Source: Oikopleura dioica
Lineage: Eukaryota; Chordata; Appendicularia; Copelata; Oikopleuridae
Direction of reading: 5' to 3'
DNA: 64,000 nucleotides
Assembly: GCA_907165135.1 (NCBI GenBank)
Contig: OU015568.1
Location: 8,440,501-8,504,500 of the forward strand
This document shows positions 24,142 to 37,240 of the stretch, one piece after another (the stretch's first letter is position 1; each line of letters begins with the position of its first letter). Under the pieces are notes generated by a model, which did not search any database, had not been told where the DNA came from, and saw only the letters and a program-made list of their open reading frames with translations. The position numbers and the translations under genes are program-made.

Positions 24142-27100
24142 CTAAAAAATAATAATTAATTTAGATTTTCTGACAGGTTCTCTTACCCGATGGTAGCCAG
24201 GCTGAGTAAAGCTACGCTGAGTTGAAATACAGTAGCCATTTCCAGCTTTGTAAGAGTCAGGTCCACAAGTGCACGAGTAGTTTCCATCTTCGTTATCACA
24301 ACCGTTTGAGCAAGTTCCACCGTTGATCTGGCATTCATCTACATCGGAGCAGCCTTGGCCTGCATCTCGGTAGCCACTTATCTTTTAATAGTTATCAAAA
24401 GAACTGGAAGCTTACGCTCTGCAGTTGCACTGGAATGATCCGCGGAAGTTGTTGCAGACTTGGCCAGCGCCGCAAGGAGAAGAGTTACATTCATTGACAT
24501 CGACACATCTTCCTCGGAAGTGCATGTAACCAGGTGGGCATTGTTGCGGGCATCGGAATCCTCCAGGGGTGTTGAAACAGCCAGTTGGGCAGCCATATCC
24601 TAAGAATCGTAAAGCTGGCTTGACGCTATTTTGTTAACTTACGTGATTGACATTCGTTGAGATCAACGCATTCATCACCACTATCGTTGAGTCTATACCC
24701 GCGCTTGCAAATACAGTGGAACGAGCCAGGGTCATTAACACAGATACCGCGTGGACCACAAATGTTAAATTGCTCATCGCACTTTGGTAAACGCATTAAA
24801 CACATGTATTTTAGTCACTAACTCCCACCTCGTTTCGATCAACACAAGCATTGTTGCGCTTTTTGTAACCCATTGGACATTCGCACTCGTACGATCCGAT
24901 GGTATTGGTGCAAATGTATTGACAATTGTTGTTCTTTGTCCTAGAAAATGGGCAATTTCAAATCGGCTTTTGCGAAAGAAAGGCTTACTTGCACTCGTCG
25001 AGATCTACGCAAACATTGTCAATCATTTCGTAACCCTCTGGACAAATGCAATCGTAATCGCCATCGGTATTTCTGCACATAGCTGGTGATGGACATTTAT
25101 GGGCGTCGGTAGCGCACTCATCAATATCTACAAACTCAATAAAAATCTCCTTCCATCATGCTTATCATACCAATGCACTTGGTGCCAGTTTCGTCGATGG
25201 TGTAGCCTGGGTCGCACTCACAAGTAAAGCCTGGTTGATTGTTCACACAAATACCATTCTTAATTATATTTTTATCAAATAGTTTTGAGGAATAACTCAC
25301 CTCGCAAGCGTTCGGCACAACATCACAGTCATTGATTACATTTCCATTCTTGTCATATCCGATTCCAGCTGGGCAGAGTTCTCGGAAAGCGGCTGAGTCC
25401 TTATCGGGACACGATCTGCATTCGACGGCGTTGTACTTTTGAGCTCGTCCATCGCCCCAGCCAGCACCATGTCCAGAGCAGCAGCATTCATCAAATCGAA
25501 CAGCGGCGGAAGACATTGTTGCGGATGTCTGGAGGCACATTCCAGAGACCTTTGTTGTGTAGCACATAAATTCACGAGAATCTTAAAATATTATTTTCGG
25601 TTGAAATCTGCAGGTCAAATTTACCATCACACTTGGTCATATCATTGTTGGCCACAAATCCAGGTTTGCATTTGCACCAGTAACCTCCACCGTTTGGCTT
25701 ATTGATACAGGTTCCATTGTCGCAAAGGTCTGCGTTTTCAGCACATTCGTCAATATCTATTTTTCATAAGTCAAGGAAACTAAGAAAGAAAATCTACCTT
25801 GGCATTGATCAGTGACAGGATTTCGTCGCATTCCATTTGGACATTGGCAGACGTAGTACCCGACAAAATTCTTGCAGACTTGACCCTTGAGGGCACATGG
25901 ATCAGGGTTTCTGAAAAGAGGATAACTGCAAATGAAAAAATAACTTGATATTACTGAGCGCATTCGTTGATATCCTTGCAGTGTCGACCGTCTGGTTTGA
26001 GTTCGTAGCCAGATGGACAGAGGCAAGAGTACTTTCCATTTTGTGGTGTTTCGTTCTTGCATCGGTATGCACACTGATGAGCACCAGTAGCACATTCATC
26101 GATATCTAAATTTTGCACTTTAAACAATTTATAGGATTTTAATACCTTGGCAGGATCCGTTAGGGCCGGTTGGTGCATATCCATCGTCGCATTCACAAGT
26201 GAAACCACCTTCGTCATTGAAGCATTCGCCTCGACCGCAGGGATTAACGAGAGCACTGCATTCATCAGTATCTTAAACTTGTTAGCACTTTGTTGTTTCT
26301 TGATTCAAGCTTACCGACACAAGTGGTGCCATCAGCATCGAGATGATATCCCTTGCCACAGTCGCATTTGTAGCTGCTATCTGTATTGACGCAAGTTCCG
26401 TTGGTACAAGCAGTATCAATCAGATCGCACTCGTTGATATCAATTGGATGTCCATCGGGTCCGGTCGACATTCCGCAGCCTTCTGGGCACATTTGGTTGA
26501 AAGCTTCAGATCCCTCGGCAGGACACTTTCCGCAACCTCCTCGGTAGCTCCAACTGTTATCGCCGTTACACATGCAGCAGCACTGGCTCTGGGTGAGAAG
26601 CTGTCCGAGAGCATCGTTGTTGCAAGATCGACTTCCAACAAAACATTTGCCTTGGCGCTCATCGAAGCAGTCAGTTCCATCTGAGGTTTGTGTATAACCA
26701 TGGGGGCAGTGGCATTGGAATCCTCCTTCAAGGTCTTCGCAGTGACCGTGCGAGCAGAGTCCAGGAACAGTCTGGCATTCATTGATATTGACACAGCTCT
26801 CGCCATTGAAAGTGTAACCTGGGTCGCATTGGCAGGTGTAGTTCCCGTTTAGATTAATGCACTCGCCGCTTACACATGGATTGCCATATTCCTCGCACTC
26901 ATCAACATCGACGCAAGTTCTGGAATCATCACTGACTTGGAAGCCATCATCACAGTCGCACATGAAACCGCCAACAATATCGACACAGTCACCATTTTGA
27001 CAGATATTGTCATGACCGGCAAATCGCTCGCACTCATTGATATTGACACAGACTTGGTCTTCGCGATCAAACTCATAACCTGGATTGCAGACACATCTAT

Positions 27101-30100
27101 GGCTTCCTTCAAGATCGATGCAGTGTTTGACAGCACCGGGAGATCCACAAATATTAGGGTAGTCGTTGCATTCATCAATGTTCACGCAGCTCTTGCTGTC
27201 ATTCTCTGGCTCATAACCGTTGTCACATTCGCAGTGGAAGCCGCCAACAGTATCAGTACATTTTCCGTTAGCACATGTTCCTTCAATCATCGAGCACTCA
27301 TCGATATTGACGCAGACACCATTTCGCTCAGTAAAACCGTCATCGCAGATGCAATCGTAGCTTCCTTTTTTGTTGACGCAATGGGAGAACTGTGGACATT
27401 TGGTGTTAGGATCAGCACACTCATCGTTATCAATACATTCGTATGAGCCTGGTTTGAGAGTCATTCCAGGTCTGCACTCGCATTTGATGTCATGTCCGGG
27501 ATCTTCAATACAGTAACCATCTCGGCAGAGGTCTGGAATCTGGTCACAGGCAGATTTCGCATCCTTACAGAAAGCAATTCGATCATCTCCTTGAGGACAC
27601 TCTTCACAGCTATCTCCCCAAGCTTTTCCAAGGTCATTAGCGCAGCAGCAAGCCTTTTTGGTTGCCTTGAAGCTGAACGCATTATCGCATGATAGATTCA
27701 TAAAAGGGTTGTAAGATTTGAAGCACTCGCCCATTCGAATATCTTCGCAGGCTCGGCCGTCTTCTGATGGGATGTATCCGTCTTCACAAACACACTGGTG
27801 GTGGCCTAGCTGATTGATGCACTGACCAGGTCCACATGGGTTTTCCTCGCTTTCGCACTCATTGATATCGACACAGTTTCGACCAGTGTTGTCGAGCTCG
27901 TAACCATCTGGGCAGTTGCAATCGTAGCTGCCGTCCAAATTTCTGCAGTTTCCTCCTTTGCAAGCGCCAGCCATTGCTGAGCACTCGTTAATATCCTTGG
28001 GAATGAGTCGAATGCTGTCGGGTTCAAAACCAGGGCCAAAGGGGCAAAGCTGAAGGTGCTCAGCAGATCCAATAGCTGGACAAACTTCGCAGGTACTTTC
28101 GATTGTGTCTTCAACTTCAGCCCATCCGAAACCAGCACCAGAGCAGCAGCACTCGGCTCGTCTTGTGTTTGGTCCAATAAGATCAGAGCATGTTCCGTAT
28201 TCAACTTCAGCGTAGCAATTTCCTTGTCTCAGGTCGACGCATCCGCTGCCTCCTGGAATGTAAGTGTAGTTTGGTGGGCACTCGCAAGTAAATGAGCCGA
28301 TAGTATTTCTGCATTTTCCACCGAGGCAGATGCTAGTATCTTCAGTTTCTGATCGACATTCGTTTATGTCAACACACTGGTCACCTTCGTCGTTCAATTC
28401 ATAACCTTCGTGGCATTCGCAAGCGTAAGTTCCGTCCATGTTAACACAGTTTCCGTTCCTGCAAACTGGTTTATCTCCTTTGCACTCATTGATGTCCTCA
28501 CATCGCTTGCCATTGTAGCTTGGAGTATATCCGAATTCGCACTCACAGTTGTAGTCACCAGGAGAGTTGACACAAACTCCATGAGGTCCACAAATGTTTG
28601 GATCTTGGTCGCAGTCCATAACATCAGCACATTCAGTGCCGTTGCCAACGTATCCAGGGTGGCACTCACAGTTGTAGCCGCCAGGGATATTGATGCAATC
28701 AGCGTTTGGATGACAACCATGAGTATCCGCTTCACATTCGTCGACGTCAGAGCAGTCGACTCCGTCTCCGTCGAATCCAGTCTGACAGTGGCATTGGTAC
28801 GTACCAACATTATTATTGCACTCTGCATTAGGAGAACAAATATGAGTTCCGAGCTCACACTCGTTCTCATCATCACATCGGCTTAGATCAGGAGAGATAC
28901 AGAAACCATCCCAGCAGTCGCATGTGTAACTGCCTTCCGTATTTGTGCACTTTCCGTGAACGCAAATATCTGGATTGATATCACACTCATTTACATCGAT
29001 GCAAAGCTGTCTGTTTGATACAAGCTCGTAGCCGGGGATACAGTGGCATGTGTAAGATCCTTCCAAGTTTTCGCATTTTCCGCCGCCGCAGATAGCTGGC
29101 TCTTCAGAGCACTCGTCGACATCAATGCAATCGAAACCGTTAGGAGAGAGCTCAAAGCCATCTCGGCAAGAGCAGATGAATGACCCTTCTGTATCGGTAC
29201 AGCGCTGCTCACATCCACCGTTGTCGTCCAAACACTCGTTAGTATTGACACACCCTTTGTTATCAGGAGTAGGTTTGTATCCGCTGTGACACTGGCACTT
29301 CCAATCGCCGATAAGATTGATACAACGTCCATTGATGCAAGGCTCAATTTGCAAGTCGCACTCGTTATCATCCACACAAGTCACACCATCATCAGCAAGG
29401 TGCGTATTTGGAGGGCAAGAACATTCAAAACTTCCCTCGGTATCGGTACAATTGCCACCTCCCAAGCAAACATTGTTCAAACACTCATTATCGTTGACAC
29501 AGACGCCATCGTTTCCTAAAACGTAGCCGGGTTTGCACTTGCACTTGAAGCTTCCTGGAGTGTTGACACACTCTCCTTCACCACAAGCATCATCTCCAAG
29601 AAGAGCACATTCGTCAATATCGACACAAGGGAAGCCCTTATCAGTTGTTCCAAATCCTGGAGCGCATTGACAGAGATCCGAGGGATCTTCAGGGTTGAAT
29701 TTACATTCGCCGAACTCGCCACAAATTTCAGGAAATTCCAAGCAGTTGTTGATCTGTTTGCAGTTTTCTCGGTCATTCGGGTTTGGATTGTAGCAATTTC
29801 CATCAGCACAGGGACAGAGTTCATCATACTCTGGAGTTCCTTCTCGTGGGCAGGCTCGGCATTCATTTCCCTCGCCCCAAGCCTCACCAGCAATAGAGCA
29901 GCAGCAAGTCTGTCGAGAATGGAGACCTTCCCATGCATCGTGGCAGAATGGATGAGTTGCATTGAAGTTGGGGAAACAGACGGACTTTCGTGTGTCAATA
30001 CATCGTCTTCCAGAATCATCGAGGGTCAAGCCGTTTGGACATTCGCAGTAGAAAGATCCATCAGTGTTAACGCATTTAGCGCCGTTGCCTGAGCAGTACT

Positions 30101-33100
30101 GTGGGAAAAGCTGGCATTCGTCAACTTCGACGCATCGGTCGGCGACTCTGTCAAAGACGTAACCCTTTCTGCAAGTAAGAGGAATCTCACTACAGTCGAC
30201 GCATTCGTCACCCCATGCTTTACCCTGAGTAGCACAGCAGAGCTCAGCAGTGTATCGGCCAGGAATATTGTCAACGCAAGTGTCATCTTCGTGCTGAAGC
30301 CAGCAAGCTTCTTCTCTCTTGTCGAGACAAATGAGACCAGTTGAATCAAGAACAAGTCCAGGAGCACAAACACATTCGAATCCTCCAGGAGCATTTATGC
30401 ACTGGCCGCCAGAGCAAGGTCGCTCGAGACATTCATCGTCGTCATCGCAGCTTCCGGTTTTATCGTTGAAGTGATGTCCACTTGGGCAGACGCATTCGAA
30501 GCTGCCGTCAAGCTCTGTGCAAAGACCGTTAAGGCATTTTGTATCGCATTCTGGGGTGTCAATACAAAGAGTTCCAGATGGGTGCAGCTCGTATCCCTCA
30601 TCACATTGACACTCGTAGCCTCCATCGACATCGTAGCATTGACCGTTGTTGCCACATGGATTGAGTTCCAAATCGCAATAACTGTCTGGCTTCTCAGATC
30701 CCTTGCAAAGCTCATTGAAATTTGATGTTCCTACTGCAGGACAAACATCACATTTGTTGTTGAGTCTGAATGAGGAAGTTCGGTCGAGTTCAGCGGCGTG
30801 GCAACAGCAGTCTTGTCTTGACATCTGGTTAGGAAGCATGCTGTCAGCAGCACATTTACGTCCATTCTTGTTCGATGATCTGAAACACTGGCCATTTGGC
30901 TGGTCGACACATCTTCGACCAGTAGCATCAAGCATCTGGTACTTCCCGCATTCGCATTTGAAGTCGCCGTCGGTGTCAGTGCAGGTACCACCCTGGCAAG
31001 GATGGAACTCGCATTCGTCGATATTCTCGCAAATTCCTTGCTCAGGATTGTATTTGTATCCCTTGTTACAAGCGCATCTGTATGAGCCGGGGGTATTTTT
31101 GCACTCGCCATTGATGCAAGCATGGTCATTAGCGCACTCATCGATGTCATGGCAAGATTTGCGGTCTGGTCCTCGCTCGTAGCCAACTTCACAAACGCAC
31201 TGGTAGTCTCCAATTACATTTGAGCAAACTCCGTTTGCACATTTGTTTCCGCCGATATTGCACTCATCGATATCAATACATTTTTGGTTTCGCTGAAGAG
31301 GGTCAGGCTGAAAGCCTTCATCGCACGCACAAGCCCATGTACCATCTCTATCAATGCATTTTCCATTGGCGCACTGAGCAAGACCTTCAGCGCACTCGTC
31401 GATGTTCTCGCACTCCTGGCCATTTCCGCTTGGAACGTATCCAGCATCACATTCACAGTACCATCCTCCATCGGTATTGACACATCGTCCGTTATCACAC
31501 TGTCCTTCTCCAGTTTCGCATTCGTTTATATCGCGGCACTGGAGATCAACAGTTTCAGGTTCGTAGCCATTATCGCAAAGACACATTGGGATGCCCTTTT
31601 CATCAGTGATGCAAACGCCCTTCTCACAAAGTCCCTTTGACTCGCAGATATCAGTGATTGGGTCAGGTCCGGAGCCATCGGGTCCAAGATTCTTGGGATC
31701 AATAGTCTCAGCATTATCGCAAAGCATACTGTAAGCTTCAGTTCCAACAGTTGGACAGTTGTCGATTCCAGAAGATTCTTGGCCTTGAAAGCATTGACCA
31801 GGGCTGGAAGCGAAGTTGCCAAGGCAGCAGCATTGAGTTTTTGTGAGCATTTTGCTCAGAGGATCAGTGCAGACGCTGTTTGAAACATGTTCAAAACAGG
31901 TACCTGGTCTGTTGTCAATGCAAGTTTGTTTGCCATCTTGGTCCACAGTCTTGATGTATCCCTCAGCACAGTCACAAGAGTAGCCTCCAGGAAGATTGGT
32001 GCATTCATTATCAGATCCACATGGGCTGTCAGCGCACTCGTCAAGATCGAGACATTCGTTTTTGTCTTCATCAAAGTAAAAACCTTCGGGAGCGATGCAA
32101 ACGAAGCTTCCGATCGTATCTCTGCATTTACAACCCTTGCAAATTCCGTTGATATCAATACACTCGTTAATGTTATTGCAGTTTGAGTCATAGCCGCGGC
32201 CGCAGTTACCAGGTCGAGCTGGGCACTCTTCGCATGGATCTCCCCACGCTTGTCCGACTGTGGCACAGCATTGTTCTTTCGTTGAGTATTCGGATAAAAC
32301 TTGACTAGAGCATTCGTTTTTCGCCTTGTCAATCTTTCCGAAACAAGGTCCTCTTCGATAGTCAACTTCGCAGTTATCTCCATAAAATCCATAGACACAG
32401 GCACACTTATCAACTCCAATACATCGACCACCATTTCTGCAGCCACTTACTCCATTAGTACTTGCCCCGCAAATAGGTTGACCACAGTGAGCACCGGTGA
32501 AACCTTCTGGGCATTCGCACTCGCCGTTGATACATCGCCCGCCATTCTGACAAGGACTCGAGCAGCGGGCTTCCGTCTCGAAGAATTCGTCCTCGTTACA
32601 GCGCTTTCGGAGCTTGCCATCGGCACAGCGGCACATGCCAGGACTGTGGCAAATTCCATCGCCACACGCGTTCGGAGCGCAAATCGGAATATTACACTCG
32701 CTGGATCCTTTATGTTGTCTCCAACCTGCGCAGCAATATCTTCTGTCTCCATTGCCGCAAACATGAGGGCCCGTTAGACTAGATAATGTTAGTTTATGGG
32801 GATTTAAGGACTTAGGGATTTGGGACTGCGCCTTTTTGTAGGCTCAAAGAGCCGTTCAGGCGTGGAGCCAACGCATCAAACAGAACACAACAATGTGCTT
32901 TTTTTCTTTGTCAACTCGACCCAAAGAGTGTCTCATCAAAGTTGAAAAAGTAAACATTTAGTCCAAGGTCATTGACAATAGTGGGATTAAATAAGAACGT
33001 TTTAGTGAAATAAGGTACTCACGGCTCTGTGGTTCCCCAGCGTCGACGGCGGGTCCCGTCTAAGCGACGATTTCTTCTTGTTTTGTATGCATTACGACCT

Positions 33101-33350
33101 TGACGACGGCCTGGTTCTCTGAGTTCTCTAAAAATGGGTAATAGTTAAATCGAGGTCAATGAACTTTTATGACATTTTTGGTTTATGAAATAAATGATCA
33201 TTTTATGATATATAATTCATTATTTAATTATTTTTATAAACAAATCAATTTTATAATCTTTTAAACATTTACATAAAAAAATATTGATAAGGTTGACTCC
33301 TACCTTTGTGCTAGTGCAAGAGTGCCTATCAGTAGTAAACGCCAGCGCAT
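23494..33350 (-). CDS. FBN: Fibrillin (EGF/TB-domain microfibril glycoprotein)
   Basis: Secreted extracellular-matrix protein that polymerises into microfibrils. ATG at 33350-33348 starts a signal peptide ([15 protein letters not shown]). Exons: 33304-33350, 33023-33127, 26315-32778, 26146-26271, 25955-26105, 25798-25910, 25625-25756, 25301-25581, 25171-25258, 24989-25127, 24829-24940, 24643-24781, 24416-24599, 24187-24376, 23944-24141, 23709-23894, 23494-23664 (TAA at 23496-23494). The sum is 8826 bp, or 2941 aa; human fibrillin-1 is 2871. The order is Arg-rich N-terminus, the fibrillin unique motif (GPHVCG...CCAGW), three EGF domains, then about 44 calcium-binding EGF domains (D-x-[DN]-E-C starts) with nine TB/hybrid domains marked by CC or CCC. 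The C-terminal domain aligns with the asprosin part of fibrillin and follows a basic RRHAKRYRR site. All introns are GT-AG, mostly 39-49 bp. Confidence 0.96.
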
Positions 33351-35106
33351 CCTTCTATTCTGTTGCTGTTTACGCTCTCAATTAGTAGTTGATGAAGTAC
33401 GTTGTTAAAAATTGTAAGAATCTAGGTCCGCATCGGGACGAGATGTTTCGTCTCTGAAGTAATCGGGCTATGAGAAGCCACTTTCTTTGTTTATTTGGGC
33501 ACGAGGAGGGGTGGAGGTCCTTTTTCTTCGTCTAACCGGCCAAGGTTACCTAGCTCGGCTGCCGGCACGAGAGGGCGCACGATGAGCCCATTTTTTTGTC
33601 GACAATCTATGTCCGGAAACGCTCGAGAAATTGACAAAGTACTCAAATGAACATAATGATCCGGCGCTGGAAATCTTCCAGCGTCAGGCACATGCTCGGT
33701 AATAAGTCGATGATTGATGTGCGGCGCTGGCTTTCAAATTTTTCATACTTTGAGATTTGACACAATCTCAGCGAGATATCAATTAACGCTCGTGGCTTCT
33801 GACGATTGTGCCAATGAGCAAATTTTAACATGATTTAACAACTTATTAAAATGCCAAATTCCCATAAGGGTAAGGTAAGGGCCTTGATTAGGTTTTGGTT
33901 GGGTTAAGTTGCGGGGTGAATGTTGCAAAGATTTTGTAAAAACGATAATTTACGATTTTCATTTCAACTTGGGTCACAAAAAAAGATGCAATTTCAAAGT
34001 CACGAGCACACGTCAAACTCGAAACAGCCCTGCTTTGATGATCATTTGCACTCGCTATCCATGCTCAAACCGCAGGGATGACTGTTTACTCCGCCTTTTG
34101 CCCCTTATTTGTCTCCAATATTTGAAAACAAATGTTTCGCTTATGTGGCGAAATGCACAAAAAAAGGAGGGGAAGAGATTTTGGAAATTCACTTTTGAAA
34201 TCTCGCTCGTAAAGGTCATCACAGCTGTCTGGGAGGCTCTTTGTGAAATGAACTCTTCAATCATCGTAAATGCTCGACGAATGCTTATTCGAAAAAACAC
34301 CGACGGGGATAATACCCTCATAATATCCAGTAATCGGTCTCGAACAATCCTCAATAATTTCGAATTTCCTAAGAGACGACCAAAGGTAAAAAAAATTCTA
34401 ATGACCGGGTCTACCAGTCGATGGAATGCACAAACACTTGTTTGCCTCAAATACAGAAATGACGGAGTGCGCGAATTATAGCACGATCTTGGTGCCAGAT
34501 TGCATCGTTAATTTTCGTATATCTTCGCAAGTTCTCATCGCCAGTTGCTTTTGTTTGACCAGACAATGCGCATAAACAAAAATACAAACAACCATCAAAG
34601 TGGAAGCTTCCGCTGAGGTTAGCGCTAAATGAAAGTCTCTTGTGTGGAAAGAGCTCATGTGGAGAAGACAACTTCTTACAGACAGATGATCATGATGAAA
34701 TTAGGGACACAAAAACAACTTGAAAGAAAGTACTCATCAGATAACCGCAAAGGTCGGATTTGATCATCAAAGTGTCTAGAATACAAGAAGTTTCTTTTGT
34801 AGATCAACTTTTATGTTCATTTCTGTATCGTCACTGTAATAAAATCTTCGGATTTATGAGTCACAACGACGGGAGTTGACTTTGGAATACTCTCTGTAAT
34901 AATTAGTGTAACCAAATTCACGAAAATGCCTTTGTGGTTTAAAAGTAAACATGATCTGGCTCAGTCTCAGAATTTGTTCACCCTCAGGGTCGACCACCTA
35001 CTCCCTGAATGCGCACAGAAAGAATTCATCCCTTATTAGCAATCACAAGACAAAGCCAAACTCTGATTTTGAACGGCGAGTGACCTCAAAGAGCTCCTTA
35101 GGAATC
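33351..35106. promoter_or_regulatory. Divergent intergenic region between fibrillin and PDZ-GRXCR genes
   Basis: About 1.75 kb lie between two divergent start codons, so it must carry both promoters. Open frames of up to 190 codons occur on both strands (for example 33909-34481 plus) but they overlap each other, lack splice context and show no recognisable domain. I see no defined element in it. AG acceptor-like sites lie 4 bases before the fibrillin ATG and 5 bases before the GRXCR ATG. Confidence 0.4.
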
Positions 35107-37055
35107 ATGTCGCGGCCGTTCGAAGCAAATCTGCAAGAGAAAGAGGCGTCAGAGACGATCATTCTTGACATAGTGCGCAGAAAGGGTAAGAACTTGTTTT
35201 GGAGGCAATTAGTTTAACAAAAATGTAAGGCGAATCCTGGGGTATTGAATTATGCGGCGAGGGGCCAACAGAAGTTCGAAAAATCAGACCAGGTGGGCCA
35301 GCAGATCAAGCTGGCTTACAACCCGGAGATACGATTCTTCAGGGACGGTTTTCATGATTCATATTGATCAAAATGATCAATTCTTCCTTATGACATTTGA
35401 AAACCGCAAACAGTGCAATGGAATCAATGTCACCAGATTCGGTCATCAGCAAGTTGCTTCAATCATCGCCGAAACCGACCGTCTTCTACGAATGAAAGTT
35501 CTCCCCGATGAAGAATCCTCTTCAGAAGAAGACGAAGACGAGGAAGATGCTGACCCAACAGAGAAATTAAAGAATAGAAATTTCAAAGCCGAAGAATGGT
35601 GGTGCGATCCTGAAGTTGATAAGAAGCTGCAAGAGGAGAAAGAGAAAAACAAAATTGATCCTTACGATTTCGAAAGCTTCAGTAACAATTTTGACAAAAT
35701 TGAGAAGCAACACAGAAAAGCTGGAAAAGCTATGGTCAAAAATGGTCGAGCTTCAAGGTCAAAGAAAGTGGTAAGAGCTGAATTTTGGAATTTCTAATTA
35801 ATAAAAAATTGAAGGATCTTGACTCTGACGATGATTCGGACGACGAGTACGCGAAATTCATGAGGATGAAGCAAAAAATGATTAACAAAGGACTTGTTTC
35901 GGATGAATCGGAGGACGAGGACGAAAACTCAGAGTTTGCGGAGTTTATGCGATGGAAAAAGCAAAAGAGAAAGGCACAGAGACGAGGAATCGACGATTGG
36001 GGAGACGACAACTGGGGAGATTCTGCGCCAAGGCCGGTCAATGCTCGCTCGAGCTCCGGCTACTCGTCTTATTCGTCTGGTTCGTCTCGAGCTGTTCAGG
36101 GACATGATGTTGCTTTCCGCGGACAAAAGATCGAACAAGGATCGTTTATGGTTACGAACAAAGATCTCGACCGATTCGACAAGAATTACGTTCTTGGCGC
36201 CGAGAACACCTTCGCTGGTGACAAAGCTGCGGTAGCTGGCGCTTTCACCGGCGACCACAACGTCGTTTTTAATGATAACGAAGGACAAGCAGCTGGCGAT
36301 ATCAAGGGTGTAAGGAATCGTGTCGCTGCGGGTATTATGCATTTCAAGTAAGGCTTTCAATTTTTAAAATCTTCTCTAACTTGAGCTTTTCCAGCTACGA
36401 AGATGAACAAAAGGAAGTTATGGAAGAGGATAAAAATAAAGTGGTCATTTACTCGACATCTTTGGGCGTCAACAGAGAGCTTATTGCCAATTGTCAAAGA
36501 GCAGTTGCAATTATTCGTAGTCATCGGGTAGCTTGACAAATATTATTAGCAAGGTTCAAATTTTCTTAGGTTCGTTATGAAGAGCGTGATATTTTCAACT
36601 TCGAGCACCACAAAGAAGGTCTTTGGGAGCGCCTTGGGCTTGATCGTGGAGACAAGTTTCCACCGATGCCGAGAATTTACATCGATGGCATCTACATTGG
36701 AGGTTATAAATAACGGTTTGGTATTGAAATCAACAAGGAGTTAAGGCATCAACGAGCTGGAAGCGCTTTCTGATTGCGGCGACTTGAGGATTCGTCTTCA
36801 ACATTTCTCGAAGTTTCAGGAGCGAGAACATTGCCAAACATGTCGAGCATCTGGCAAGCTTCTTTGTACAAAGTGCAACGGCAAGAAAGTAGGGTTGCTT
36901 TATTTACTGCTGTTGATGACCTTTGATTACTTTAGAAAATTACTTCAAACGAGCTCGCCGAGCTCCAGTGCTCCCTATGCGACAAGAATGGATTCGTCGA
37001 CTGTCAAGACTGCGTTGTTATGCGTGAAATCATTGATCCAGCAATTATGCAATAA
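35107..37055 (+). CDS. PDZ-domain/GRXCR-type glutaredoxin fusion protein
   Basis: Eight exons: 35107-35185, 35230-35342, 35414-35770, 35815-36347, 36395-36527, 36570-36702, 36746-36888, 36936-37055 (TAA). The sum is 1611 bp, or 536 aa. Residues about 15-105 form a PDZ domain (WGIELCGEGP, PGGPADQAGLQPGD, CNGINV). A long Glu/Asp/Ser-rich linker follows with repeated DDDSDDEYAKFM and NSEFAEFM motifs. The C-terminal third matches the GRXCR1/2 family: VVIYSTSLGV, YEERDIF, MPRIYIDGIYIGG, ELEAL, then two CxxC zinc-finger-like pairs. The CxxC redox site of true glutaredoxins is absent (TSLGVNR). GRXCR proteins act on actin-rich stereocilia of hair cells in vertebrates. Known GRXCR1/2 lack a PDZ domain, so the fusion is notable. 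Intron 35343-35413 is GG-AG. An in-frame ATG lies at 34951, but the acceptor-like CTCCTTAG just before 35107 favours the later start. Confidence 0.88.
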
Positions 37056-37240
37056 TAATATACAATTATGTATCTTTATACAGTGGTATTTATTATACAG
37101 TTGTTATGACAGTTTGTATAGAGAAGTAAACAGCAAAATGAGATATCCGTTCAAATCAGAAGCTTTTTGAGTAAGTCACAAAGGTGATAATTATGGCAAG
37201 GAACTGTAGAATCGCTAATTTTTTCCAATACAATTAATTT
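37056..37240. other. Convergent 3' intergenic gap
   Basis: Only 185 bp separate the stop codons of the GRXCR and ErbB genes, which converge here. It contains AT-rich sequence and presumably both polyadenylation regions; no clear AATAAA pair was identified. Confidence 0.4.

Noticed and set aside
33909-34481. 190-codon plus-strand frame in the fibrillin/GRXCR intergenic region
   Set aside because: Overlapped by an equally long minus-strand frame, no splice or start context, biased composition without domain; treated as chance.
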